Assembly: GCA_900543095.1 (NCBI GenBank)
Contig: UQQD01000029.1
Span: 1 to 15,852 of the forward strand
Origin: an uncultured Ruminococcus sp.
GTDB lineage: Bacteria; Bacillota; Clostridia; Oscillospirales; Acutalibacteraceae
DNA: 15,852 nucleotides
Direction of reading: 5' to 3'
Below, in pieces: positions 1 to 6,007 of this stretch (positions are counted from its first letter, which is position 1; every line of letters starts with the position of its first letter). A model generated the notes under the pieces. It made no database searches and was not told the DNA's origin. It saw nothing but the letters and a program-made list of their open reading frames with translations. The position numbers were made by a program, and so were the translations under genes.

Positions 1-47
1 GCACGCCGCCAGCGTTCGTCCTGAGCCAGGATCAAACTCTCTAAAAT
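1..47 (-). rRNA. 16S ribosomal RNA, 5' end only (runs off the left edge)
   Basis: Read on the minus strand, positions 40 to 1 give AGAGTTTGATCCTGGCTCAG and continue into GACGAACGCTGGCGGCGTGC, the near-universal start of bacterial 16S rRNA (the 27F primer region). By analogy with E. coli numbering, where AGAGTTTGATC begins at base 8, the mature 5' end lies near position 47. The gene is transcribed leftward out of the window, so the rest of 16S and any linked 23S lie to the left. Confidence 0.97.
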
Positions 48-316
48 TTGTATCTTAAAGCTCTTTCGAGCCTTAATATCAATTCCAGAGTTCTCTCTGC
101 TCATCAACAAATACTTGACGTATCCGTGAATTTACGATGTTTTAAAGTACATCTTAAACTTGTAATTCTTTGAGCTTCCCTCAAAGTCATTACGGGTTCC
201 TTGTATCTTTTTCGTTGTTTAATTTTCAAGGTCCTGTTGTTCAAAATACACAAGAGCATTTTAAGTTATTTGGTGATGTTCCACACCGCAAACAATAATT
301 TGTCTTGCGCCGAACA
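48..316 (-). other. rRNA operon leader with boxA-like motif and processing-type hairpin
   Basis: This is the transcribed spacer between the rRNA promoter and mature 16S. On the minus strand TGCTCTT (258-252) resembles boxA of rRNA antitermination (consensus TGCTCTTTAACA), and the common Firmicutes rrn-leader string CTTGAAAATTAAACA follows near 230-215. A hairpin at 162-193 has arms GTAAT/ATTAC and CTTTGAG/CTCAAAG around a 5-nt loop, and could be part of a processing stalk. No protein-coding frame in this stretch looks real. Confidence 0.7.
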
Positions 317-322
317 TTCGCT

Positions 323-385
323 ATTATATATCTTTGTTCGACAAATGTCAAGCCTTTTTTTAAAATTTTTTTAAAAATTTTTCGA
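323..385 (-). promoter_or_regulatory. 16S rRNA promoter with UP-like A/T tracts
   Basis: On the minus strand TTGACA (351-346), a 17-nt spacer and TATAAT (328-323) form a perfect consensus housekeeping-sigma promoter. Immediately upstream (352-385) are phased runs of A and T resembling an UP element that binds the RNA polymerase alpha subunit. Transcription should start near 316 and run leftward into 16S rRNA. This is typical of strong, growth-regulated rRNA promoters. Confidence 0.9.
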
Positions 386-541
386 TTGTGCTTTTCACCT
401 TTATTTTTGAATTTTGCCACAATATATTGTATGTAAAATCAAAAGGTCTTTGTTTTTTCGGTTGACTTTATTCCTGACTTCATTTTTTGAAAATATAGAT
501 TCGGACAATTTTTACGGGAAATGTTGTTTTTTTCGGAATTA

Positions 542-550
542 TGATATAAT
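542..550 (+). promoter_or_regulatory. Extended -10 promoter for the 593 membrane-protein gene
   Basis: TGATATAAT is a full extended -10 element (TGnTATAAT). No good -35 is seen: the nearest candidate, TTGTTT at 524-529, is only 15 nt away. The start would be near 557, giving a short leader that includes the GGAGG ribosome binding site at 578-582. It is divergent from the rRNA promoter. Confidence 0.6.
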
Positions 551-592
551 ATAGATATATATTTCAAAACCTTTTTTGGAGGTTCGCTTTTT

Positions 593-1558
593 ATGAACGA
601 ATTTAATCCATACAGACAAAACTGTGGGATAATAAAGAGCTTTTCTAAAAAACCGATTATTTTAATCACTGCAATTTCAGTTACGCTTTTGACGGTGAGC
701 GAGATACTGTCGGCAATCATCACCGGTACATTCAGCATAATTCCCATATTAAACATAATAGCAACTATTGCTTTGTATGCGCTGATTGCTGTCAAAAAGA
801 AAGCCGACGTTCCGCCAAAAGCTTTTGTAAAATCGGCAAACATATATTTTATACTAATGATAATAATATCGGCGTTAAATATTTCGACACGGTTGCTTTT
901 GACATTTGAATCCGAATATATGAATTCTGCGCTTACAATTATTCCAATTGCAAGCAACTTTGCATTCACCTCTCTAAACGAAATGCTGATATGCCTCTTG
1001 TATTATACGGCAGGAATACTTTTTGCACTTTCAGGACTTATCCTGACAATCTCAATCAAAAAAAGCACGTCAACCATATATCTAAAGACTAACGGTTCAA
1101 TTTTCTTTGCGGTTATGTCGTTAATCAACGCAACACAAACTGCAACCGTACTCGGATTCAAACTGTATCTGCTGCTGTCTGCTCCGCTGTATCTGTTTTC
1201 GGACGGATTTATTATCACCGCAGCAAACCCTGCACTGGAAATCTCACGTCTTGCAGTATATGCCGAGGATATTTTTGTTTGCGTTCTTTTGACTGTTGTC
1301 TATGTTCTTCTTGCGATAGATGCAATTAAGTACCATATATATGTTTCAAAAATAATTAACGGTCGTTCTTCAGACTTTTTTGAAACAGAAGCGAACAAAG
1401 AAACCCTTAACAGTGAACAGACTCAAGTCGCCGAAGATAATGATGTGTTGAACCTTTGGAGGAAATCGTATATGATGCCGCGAAGCAAAAGTAACAAAGG
1501 CAATAATCCTAATGTAGCATTCCCTAAAAAATCTGAAAATCCGTATGACAAAAGCTGA
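593..1558 (+). CDS. Multi-pass membrane protein of unknown function
   Basis: The 321-residue protein starts at an ATG 10 nt after a strong GGAGG (578-582). Hydrophobic segments lie at about residues 22-43, 49-67, 82-104, 128-154, 169-205 and 222-246, suggesting six or seven membrane spans. The short N-terminus and the last ~75 residues are polar; the tail (from about 255) is rich in Asn, Glu and Lys and probably cytoplasmic. I recognise no catalytic or transport motif and no named family. It is a single-gene unit: its own extended -10 promoter lies upstream and a strong terminator follows at 1576-1610. Its position next to an rRNA operon says nothing firm about its role. Confidence 0.8.
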   Translation: MNEFNPYRQNCGIIKSFSKKPIILITAISVTLLTVSEILSAIITGTFSIIPILNIIATIALYALIAVKKKADVPPKAFVKSANIYFILMIIISALNISTRLLLTFESEYMNSALTIIPIASNFAFTSLNEMLICLLYYTAGILFALSGLILTISIKKSTSTIYLKTNGSIFFAVMSLINATQTATVLGFKLYLLLSAPLYLFSDGFIITAANPALEISRLAVYAEDIFVCVLLTVVYVLLAIDAIKYHIYVSKIINGRSSDFFETEANKETLNSEQTQVAEDNDVLNLWRKSYMMPRSKSNKGNNPNVAFPKKSENPYDKS

Positions 1559-1575
1559 GCACAACAATTCAAATG

Positions 1576-1610
1576 CGGTCCTGCCGAGTATTCGGCAGGA
1601 CCGTTTTTTT
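1576..1610 (+). terminator. Strong intrinsic terminator after the 593 gene
   Basis: A perfect 12-bp stem, CGGTCCTGCCGA (1576-1587) with TCGGCAGGACCG (1592-1603), has a 4-nt loop and is followed by seven T residues (1604-1610). It ends the membrane-protein transcript. Confidence 0.95.
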
Positions 1611-1900
1611 GACTAATCCTTTTATAAAAATAAACATAATTATATTTTTATCCGTTGGCACAGCAATTATCTTATGCCGGTAAATTCTTTTTATGCGTTT
1701 GTAATAATTTTGTAACCAACGACATATATATGCAACAAATTGGGAACAAAAAGCTACAAAACTGCAACTTTTGAATTTCTTGCAAATTAGCCATAAATTT
1801 GCATTGTCATTGCTGTGTAAAGTTCTGAACTATAATGCTTTTCGAGAAATATTGGTAATTTTGTTGTGCGATTTTCACAAAATTATAGGCTTGATTTAGG
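1611..1900. other. AT-rich intergenic region with a WalR-like box and a palindrome
   Basis: No gene is seen in these 290 bp. TGTAAT-N5-TGTAAC at 1700-1716 fits the WalR (YycF) binding consensus TGTWAH-N5-TGTWAH. An imperfect palindrome at about 1857-1885 (AATTTT and GTG arms pairing with CAC and AAAATT) lies just upstream of the next promoter and could be an operator. A TATAAT at 1831-1836 has no good -35 partner at normal spacing. Confidence 0.45.
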
Positions 1901-1929
1901 TTGACATTACCAAGGTGTGTCGCTATAAT
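1901..1929 (+). promoter_or_regulatory. Consensus promoter of the G5/3D-domain gene
   Basis: TTGACA (1901-1906), a 17-nt spacer and TATAAT (1924-1929) match the housekeeping consensus exactly. The TATAAT is also the first part of the dispersed intergenic repeat described elsewhere (TATAATCTAAGCGCA). Transcription should begin near 1936, so the RNA would begin at the hairpin at 1937-1956. Confidence 0.85.
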
Positions 1930-1936
1930 CTAAGCG

Positions 1937-1978
1937 CAATTGCAGCTTTGCAATTGTTTTTTGCAAAATATGCTTTGC
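1937..1978 (+). promoter_or_regulatory. 5'-end hairpins in the 3D-gene leader (stabiliser or attenuator)
   Basis: CAATTGCA (1937-1944) pairs perfectly with TGCAATTG (1949-1956) over a 4-nt loop, followed by six T residues (1957-1962). A second small hairpin, GCAAA/TTTGC, spans 1963-1978. The first hairpin would sit at the very 5' end of the transcript. That could protect the mRNA from decay, or the hairpin-plus-T-run could cause early termination. The structure is visible; the function is inference. Confidence 0.5.
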
Positions 1979-2004
1979 CAAGCCTAAAAACGAAGGAGAT
2001 TTTT

Positions 2005-3156
2005 ATGTATATTAAAACAGGCAAAATACACATCATTCGCTCGGTTTGTGCACTTGTGCTTGCAGGTCTGATGATACTTGGCTCTGTTTTCACGGTTGCG
2101 GCTGCCGTTCAGTCGGCTATAAGCACCGAAAGTGAAGAACAGGATATTTCAGGCGACAGGATAGTCAAAACCGATCCCACACTTGAGCTTTTGAACAAGG
2201 GTGGAAATTATCACGTTCTGACTGCTTTTGAGGTAACCGTAATCTGCGGTAACGAAACTACAAAGGTCATATCAAACGGTGAAACGATAGCAGATGTTCT
2301 TAAAACAGCAAATATAGTTGTCGGTGCAGATCAGGTCACTGTTCCTGCCCAAAGCACAAAAGTAACCTCAGATATGAACGTCACTGTATATAACGGCAAA
2401 GAAGTCAGCGTTACAGCCGACGGTAAAACATCAGCCGTTCTCTTACCGCCCATAAATATTGTTACGGCGCTCAACGCCGCAGGATTCGGCGTAACCGATG
2501 ATGATATACTGAGCGTATCAAGGAACAGCAATGCATCCGACGTTTCAAACGTCACAATAGAGCGTGTTACTTTTGCGGATAAAACCTCAACAGAACCGAT
2601 AGCATATGAAAGTGTCAAAGAAAACTCGGACGACATTGAGCTTGGTGAAACAAAGCTCAAAACCGAGGGCAAGGACGGCGAAATGCTTGTAGCAACAAGA
2701 TACAAGTATATTGACGGAAAAGAAATCGACAAAGAGGTCGTTGATAAAAAGGTAATAACCGAGCCTATTGATGAAGTGACGCTTGTCGGCACAAAAGGAG
2801 CGGCAACAACAACCGACGCCGCAGGAACCTTTACTGACAGCAACGGAGCAAAGGTTGCATACACTCGGGTACTGAACGGTTCGGGGACAGCCTATACAGC
2901 GCCCGCAGGCGCTTCAACGGCGACAGGTGTAGCCGCATATCACGGAGGAGTTGCCGTAAATCCGAATATAATTCCATATGGTTCAAAGCTGTATATTGAA
3001 GCGGCGGACGGCAGTTGTGTTTACGGATATGCAACTGCGGTTGATACAGGCGGAGCTCTTATGGCAGGAACAGCCCTTGTGGATTGCTTCTACAACACCT
3101 ACGACGAATGTATCAGTTTTGGCAGACGAAATGTCAATGTATATGTAATAGCATAA
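2005..3156 (+). CDS. Secreted or membrane-anchored G5 and 3D domain cell-wall protein (Rpf/YocH-like)
   Basis: The 383-residue product has a basic N-terminus and one hydrophobic segment (about 12-36), a signal peptide or anchor. One or two DUF348-like repeats follow (about 74-170), then a G5 domain (about 185-263) that in this family binds wall glycans. The C-terminal 3D domain (about 285-383) has the MltA-type double-psi barrel signature: GVAVNP (315-320), AVDTGG (345-350), VDCFY (359-363) and a terminal FGRRNVNVYVI. The DTGG aspartate thought to be catalytic is present, but the first of the three namesake aspartates is Asn319. Such proteins are exported peptidoglycan-cleaving or resuscitation factors. 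I chose ATG 2005 because AAGGAG lies at 1993-1998; a longer frame from 1915 would overlap the -10 box and precede the predicted transcription start. Confidence 0.9.
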   Translation: MYIKTGKIHIIRSVCALVLAGLMILGSVFTVAAAVQSAISTESEEQDISGDRIVKTDPTLELLNKGGNYHVLTAFEVTVICGNETTKVISNGETIADVLKTANIVVGADQVTVPAQSTKVTSDMNVTVYNGKEVSVTADGKTSAVLLPPINIVTALNAAGFGVTDDDILSVSRNSNASDVSNVTIERVTFADKTSTEPIAYESVKENSDDIELGETKLKTEGKDGEMLVATRYKYIDGKEIDKEVVDKKVITEPIDEVTLVGTKGAATTTDAAGTFTDSNGAKVAYTRVLNGSGTAYTAPAGASTATGVAAYHGGVAVNPNIIPYGSKLYIEAADGSCVYGYATAVDTGGALMAGTALVDCFYNTYDECISFGRRNVNVYVIA

Positions 3157-3161
3157 TTTAT

Positions 3162-3190
3162 GAGGCGGACTTATATGTCCGCTTCATTTT
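3162..3190 (+). terminator. Intrinsic terminator after the 3D-domain gene
   Basis: GAGGCGGAC (3162-3170) pairs with GTCCGCTTC (3177-3185), with one G-T wobble and a 6-nt loop, followed by ATTTTT. It lies just after the stop codon at 3156 and abuts a copy of the dispersed repeat. Confidence 0.85.
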
Positions 3191-3269
3191 TATAAGTACA
3201 GATGTCCCGTCTCTTAGGGCGGATAACACTTCATGGGATCAGTGAGAGTCAGAATTTTTGATTTAAATT
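3191..3269 (+). repeat. Dispersed modular intergenic repeat, copy 2
   Basis: The left box TATAAGTACAGATGTCC resembles TATAATCTAAGTGCAGATGTCC of the copy at 5934, with a short deletion in the -10-like part. The core hairpin is CCGTC (3207-3211) with GGCGG (3218-3222), where a G-U pair replaces the G-C of the 5934 copy. The right box GATTTAAATT (3260-3269) matches the other copies. A ~37-nt stretch between hairpin and right box is specific to this copy. Confidence 0.5.
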
Positions 3270-3287
3270 GCCGATAAACTTAAAGCC

Positions 3288-3347
3288 GTTAATTCCCAAA
3301 GTAAGATCCACAGTAGGAAAGAGGTGGAAGTTACTATGGGAATTAAC
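3288..3347. repeat. 60-nt long imperfect palindrome upstream of mgtE
   Basis: GTTAATTCCCA (3288-3298) is exactly complementary to TGGGAATTAAC (3337-3347). After an A-A mismatch, AGTAA pairs with TTACT, and after a 2x2 mismatch TCCAC pairs with GTGGA, leaving a 12-nt loop: 21 paired positions in all. No T-run follows on the plus strand, so it is not a normal terminator. It sits 33 bp before the mgtE -35 box. It could be a mobile palindromic element, a small structured RNA or a regulatory site. Confidence 0.6.
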
Positions 3348-3379
3348 TGCAGGCAAAAACACAAAAACAGTAAAATCGG

Positions 3380-3408
3380 TTGACAATATTCCCGAAAAAG
3401 AATAAAAT
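3380..3408 (+). promoter_or_regulatory. mgtE promoter
   Basis: TTGACA (3380-3385), a 17-nt spacer and TAAAAT (3403-3408) fit a housekeeping promoter. The predicted start near 3415 leaves an unusually long, ~238-nt leader before mgtE. Confidence 0.8.
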
Positions 3409-3414
3409 GATAGG

Positions 3415-3652
3415 GTAAGCTATTAAATACAGAGAGGTGAAAACTTAATGGACGCTGACGGTAATAAAGGCGCTGTTCCGGGGCGAAGTACACACTTGAT
3501 GCACGCTTATGCGTTCATTGGGTTTTGTTAAAGCAGCACCGAACAATTCTATCTTTTGTTTAACTGCATACGATAATTGTGCGGTATTGCTTTAAATATG
3601 TTATTTTGTCTAAGGCACACGTCTTTACTCCACAAAAATACAAGGAGGAAAG
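3415..3652 (+). ncRNA. Structured mgtE leader RNA, candidate Mg2+-sensing element
   Basis: The leader is long and can fold. GGCGCTGTT (3469-3477) can pair with AAGCAGCACC (3531-3540) with one mismatch, enclosing a GCA/TGC hairpin at 3501-3512 followed by GTTCATTGGG. GCATAC and GTAT-GC arms lie at about 3567-3591. M-box (ykoK) riboswitches commonly precede mgtE, and the pieces AGGTGA (3435-3440), ACGCTG and the hairpin followed by CATTGGG recall that motif. The overall match is incomplete, so I do not assert the family. A 27-codon frame with its own ribosome binding site lies inside, so translation-coupled control is an alternative. The structure and context are visible; Mg2+ sensing is inference. 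Confidence 0.4.
3448..3531 (+). CDS. Possible 27-residue leader peptide upstream of mgtE
   Basis: ATG at 3448 follows AGAGAGGTG (3431-3439) at 8-nt spacing and opens 27 codons ending in TAA (3529-3531). The peptide begins MDADGNKGAV, with three of its first ten residues Asp or Lys, and ends hydrophobic with FIGFC. Leader peptides upstream of Mg2+ transporter genes are known in enterobacteria (mgtL of mgtA), but this one resembles none I know. It overlaps the predicted leader RNA structure, so translating ribosomes would disrupt that fold. The start and ribosome binding site may be chance; confidence is low. Confidence 0.25.
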   Translation: MDADGNKGAVPGRSTHLMHAYAFIGFC

Positions 3653-5023
3653 ATGATGGATCAGGTTAATGTAACTCTTACGGAAACCATCAGGGTGCTG
3701 CTTGAAGAAAGAAAATTCAACACCCTGCGCGACATCCTGGTAACAATGAAGCCGTATGATATTGCGGCTGTATTTGAGGATCTCCAGGATGAAAAAATGC
3801 CGATTTTGTTTCGTATCCTGCCAAAGGAGCTTGCAGCGGAAACCTTTGTTGAAATGGACGACGAAACGCAGCAATTTCTCATTCACGGATTCAGCGACAG
3901 CGAGCTTAAAGAAGTAGTTGACGAGCTGTTTGTCGATGACGCCGTTGACCTTATTGAGGAAATGCCGGCAAATGTAGTAAAACGTATTTTACGCCAGGCT
4001 GACAGAGATATGCGAAAGCAGATCAACGAGCTTTTAAAATATCCCGAGGACAGCGCAGGCTCAATTATGACAACGGAGTTTATAAAGCTCCGTCCCGATA
4101 TGACGGCTGAAATGGCTATTAAACGTATCAGGCGAACAGGCGTTGACAAGGAAACTATCTATACCTGCTACGTTACCGATGAAAACACCCGTCTTATCGG
4201 TATAACAACGGTCAAGGATCTTTTACTTGCAGATGACGACGCACTTGTCAAAGACCTTATGGAGGAAAATGTAATCTCCGTTCATACGCTTGATGACCAG
4301 GAACAGGTTGCTCAAATGTTCCAGAATTACAACTTTTTGGCGCTTCCTGTTGTTGACAAGGAATATCGGCTTGTCGGAATCGTAACCATTGACGACGCTA
4401 TTGACGTCTTGCAGGAAGAGGCAACCGAAGATATTGAAAAAATGGCTGCCGTTTTGCCGAGCGACAAACCGTATATGAAAACCAGCGTGTGGGGAATTTA
4501 CCAAAAGCGTGTTCCCTGGCTGTTGGTGCTTATGCTTTCGGCAACCTTTACAAGCGCAATAATATCCTCGTTTGAGGGTGTTCTTGCAAGCGTTATAGTG
4601 CTTTCGTCGTTCATTCCGATGATAACGGGTTCGGGCGGTAATGCAGGCTCGCAGGCCTCGGTGTCGGTTATTCGTGCGCTTTCGCTGGGCGAAGTCGAAT
4701 TCAGGGACTTGTTCCTGATATTATGGAAAGAGCTGAGAGTTGCTCTGCTATGCGGAATCACACTGGGTGCTGCAAACTTTATCAAGCTGATGATATTTGA
4801 CCTTAACGGCAACCCCGACGCATTTTGGATAGCGCTTGTCGTTTCTCTGACGTTGGTCGGTACAATCGTAATGGCAAAGCTCGTCGGTTCAAGCCTGCCG
4901 CTTCTCGCAAGCAAAATAGGTTTTGACCCTGCGGTTATGGCAAATCCGCTTATCTCAACGGTGTGCGATTCGCTTTCGCTTCTAATTTACTTTGCGGTTG
5001 CAACCTCAATTTTAAAGCTGTAA
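3653..5023 (+). CDS. mgtE: Magnesium transporter MgtE
   Basis: The 456-residue protein has full MgtE architecture: an N-terminal superhelical MgtE_N domain (about 25-135), a CBS-domain pair (about 137-260) and a C-terminal membrane domain with about five helices (about 286-456). The signature PMITGSGGNAGSQ (322-334) and an acidic residue in the last helix (Asp439), equivalent to the pore aspartate of T. thermophilus MgtE, are present. The family forms homodimeric Mg2+ channels gated by Mg2+ binding to the N and CBS domains. Two ATGs are adjacent; the second (3656) has better spacing (7 nt) from AAGGAGG (3642-3648), so the true protein may be one residue shorter. It is a single-gene unit with its own promoter and long leader. 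Confidence 0.97.
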   Translation: MMDQVNVTLTETIRVLLEERKFNTLRDILVTMKPYDIAAVFEDLQDEKMPILFRILPKELAAETFVEMDDETQQFLIHGFSDSELKEVVDELFVDDAVDLIEEMPANVVKRILRQADRDMRKQINELLKYPEDSAGSIMTTEFIKLRPDMTAEMAIKRIRRTGVDKETIYTCYVTDENTRLIGITTVKDLLLADDDALVKDLMEENVISVHTLDDQEQVAQMFQNYNFLALPVVDKEYRLVGIVTIDDAIDVLQEEATEDIEKMAAVLPSDKPYMKTSVWGIYQKRVPWLLVLMLSATFTSAIISSFEGVLASVIVLSSFIPMITGSGGNAGSQASVSVIRALSLGEVEFRDLFLILWKELRVALLCGITLGAANFIKLMIFDLNGNPDAFWIALVVSLTLVGTIVMAKLVGSSLPLLASKIGFDPAVMANPLISTVCDSLSLLIYFAVATSILKL

Positions 5024-5031
5024 ACATTCTT

Positions 5032-5084
5032 TTATCCAAGTGCAAGCCTGCTTTTTGCAAGCAAAGCGTTGCTCTGATTTAAAA
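5032..5084 (+). repeat. Dispersed modular intergenic repeat, copy 3
   Basis: The left box TTATCCAAGTGCAAGCC matches the TAATCTAAGTGCA consensus with one change in CTAAGTGCA. The core, TTGCAAGCAA within a GCTTT/AAAGC hairpin, is shared with the 3' half of the 5679 copy. The right box TGATTTAAAA (5075-5084) corresponds to GATTTAA of the other copies. It lies between the mgtE stop and the bidirectional terminator. Confidence 0.5.
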
Positions 5085-5088
5085 CAAC

Positions 5089-5115
5089 GGGACTGACCGC
5101 AACACGGTCAGTCCC
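5089..5115. terminator. Bidirectional terminator between mgtE and the 5144 gene
   Basis: GGGACTGACCG (5089-5099) and CGGTCAGTCCC (5105-5115) form a perfect 11-bp stem with a 5-nt loop. T-rich tracts lie on both sides, so it can serve both the rightward mgtE transcript and the leftward gene ending at 5144. Confidence 0.85.
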
Positions 5116-5143
5116 ATTAATTTAATACAATATGCTGTTGAGC

Positions 5144-5650
5144 TTAAAACAGCTCCTTGTCGGGCGACTCGCCCTCAGCCTCAGGCTTTGCTTCGGCGGG
5201 CTCAGCCTCCTTAGCCTCCTCCTTTTCAAACGGAGAGGATTTGTAATCGCTTTCATTTGAGCAGGCAACCGTTATGTCAACCACGTTTTCTGCGTTGTAT
5301 TCAGGCACCTCTGTGCTGATTTTGCGGTAAATGTAATCATTTTGGCTGTCAATTATGTTTTCATAGCAAATCCTTGCTTTGGCAATTTTAGCCTTTGATT
5401 TTTCAATCACGGAAAACAGCTGATCCTGATTTCTTGCAGGCTTTACCTCGCCCTTTTTCTGCATTTCATAAAACTGCTTTCCCAAAGCAATATAGGCTCT
5501 GTTCATCATTTCACTTTCATTTTTCATAACAAGTCTGAGCCTGTTAAGCTTTGCCTTGGTACGGTTTTTTTCAACAAATGTCTGTGCAACATCCGAAATT
5601 GAATCTACCGCCGTGGTGAGTGTACCCTTTAATGTATTTAATATAGCCAT
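5144..5650 (-). CDS. Hypothetical coiled-coil protein with acidic Glu/Ala/Pro tail
   Basis: The product is a 168-residue soluble protein of unknown function. ATG at 5650 has AGGAG seven nt upstream; a more upstream in-frame ATG (5656) is only one nt from that AGGAG and is unlikely. Residues about 1-110 are predicted largely helical, with charged heptad-like stretches (26-66 and 75-110) suggesting coiled coil. The tail from about 140 is low-complexity and acidic (EEAKEAEPAEAKPEAEGE), probably disordered. There is no signal peptide, membrane span or catalytic motif. Its transcript probably starts near 5857, giving a ~200-nt leader that contains a dispersed-repeat copy in reverse orientation. 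Confidence 0.75.
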   Translation of the reverse strand: MAILNTLKGTLTTAVDSISDVAQTFVEKNRTKAKLNRLRLVMKNESEMMNRAYIALGKQFYEMQKKGEVKPARNQDQLFSVIEKSKAKIAKARICYENIIDSQNDYIYRKISTEVPEYNAENVVDITVACSNESDYKSSPFEKEEAKEAEPAEAKPEAEGESPDKELF

Positions 5651-5678
5651 AATCATTCTCCTTGTTCCGATAACAGAA

Positions 5679-5854
5679 TATAATCTAAGTGCAAATGTCT
5701 TCTGCCCTTTAGACGACCGGTGACAATTCAGAAATTCGGCAGAAGTTATAATCTCCGGCTGAAATTCTGAGGAGCTAAAGCTCCTTTGCACTGTTTGCAA
5801 TCTGTAGCAGGCTTTGCTCCTTGCAAGCAAGGCAAAGTATTGCTACGATTTTAA
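5679..5854 (+). repeat. Dispersed modular intergenic repeat, copy 4 (longest)
   Basis: The left box TATAATCTAAGTGCAAATGTC (5679-5699) and right box CGATTTTAA (5846-5854) enclose a complex core. Inverted arms CTTCTGCC and GGCAGAAG lie at about 5699-5744, a GGAGCT-aa-AGCTCC hairpin at about 5771-5784, and a nested hairpin at 5804-5846 (GTAGCA, CTTTGC and CTTGC paired with GCAAG, GCAAAG and TGCTAC). GTGCAAA of the left box can pair with TTTGCAC near 5785. It lies in the leader of the leftward 5144 gene, antisense to the orientation used by the copies at 1924 and 5934. Confidence 0.5.
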
Positions 5855-5863
5855 CCTTTTATT

Positions 5864-5892
5864 ATTATGACAGATAAAATTAATAAAATCAA
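5864..5892 (-). promoter_or_regulatory. Probable promoter of the leftward 5144 gene
   Basis: On the minus strand TTGATT (5892-5887), a 17-nt spacer and CATAAT (5869-5864) give 4/6 and 5/6 matches. The start would be near 5857. No better promoter is seen closer to the gene. Confidence 0.5.
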
Positions 5893-5910
5893 CATTTTTT
5901 TAAAATTAGC

Positions 5911-5939
5911 TTGTTAAAATCTTCTATAATTGTTATAAT
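5911..5939 (+). promoter_or_regulatory. Promoter of the CpXC gene, -10 supplied by a repeat copy
   Basis: TTGTTA (5911-5916), a 17-nt spacer and TATAAT (5934-5939). The TATAAT is the first six bases of the dispersed repeat. The start would be near 5946. Confidence 0.6.
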
Positions 5940-5986
5940 CTAAGTGCAGATGTCCTCCGCCTCTCAGACGGCGGGCTCCGATTTAA
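5934..5986 (+). repeat. Dispersed modular intergenic repeat, copy 5 (compact form)
   Basis: This is the most compact copy: left box TATAATCTAAGTGCAGATG, then TCC, a hairpin CCGCC (5957-5961) with GGCGG (5970-5974), and right box CGATTTAA (5979-5986). It forms the 5' leader of the 6008 gene. Confidence 0.55.
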
Positions 5987-6007
5987 TTATTTTAAAGAGG
6001 TGTTAGT

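Noticed and set aside
439..969. 176-codon minus-strand frame opposite the 593 membrane gene
   Set aside because: It runs antisense through a gene with good start and terminator signals, has no ribosome binding site, and its composition mirrors the opposite strand.
1915..2004. Longer N-terminus for the 3D protein from 1915
   Set aside because: It would begin upstream of the -10 box and predicted transcription start; AAGGAG supports ATG 2005.
2331..2864. 177-codon minus-strand frame inside the 3D-domain gene
   Set aside because: Ser/Val/Thr-rich translation typical of the antisense of a real gene; no domain and no start signals, while the plus strand encodes clear G5 and 3D domains.
3415..3652. 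Definite M-box riboswitch call
   Set aside because: Only fragments of the consensus could be matched by eye, so it is reported as a candidate leader, not an assigned family.
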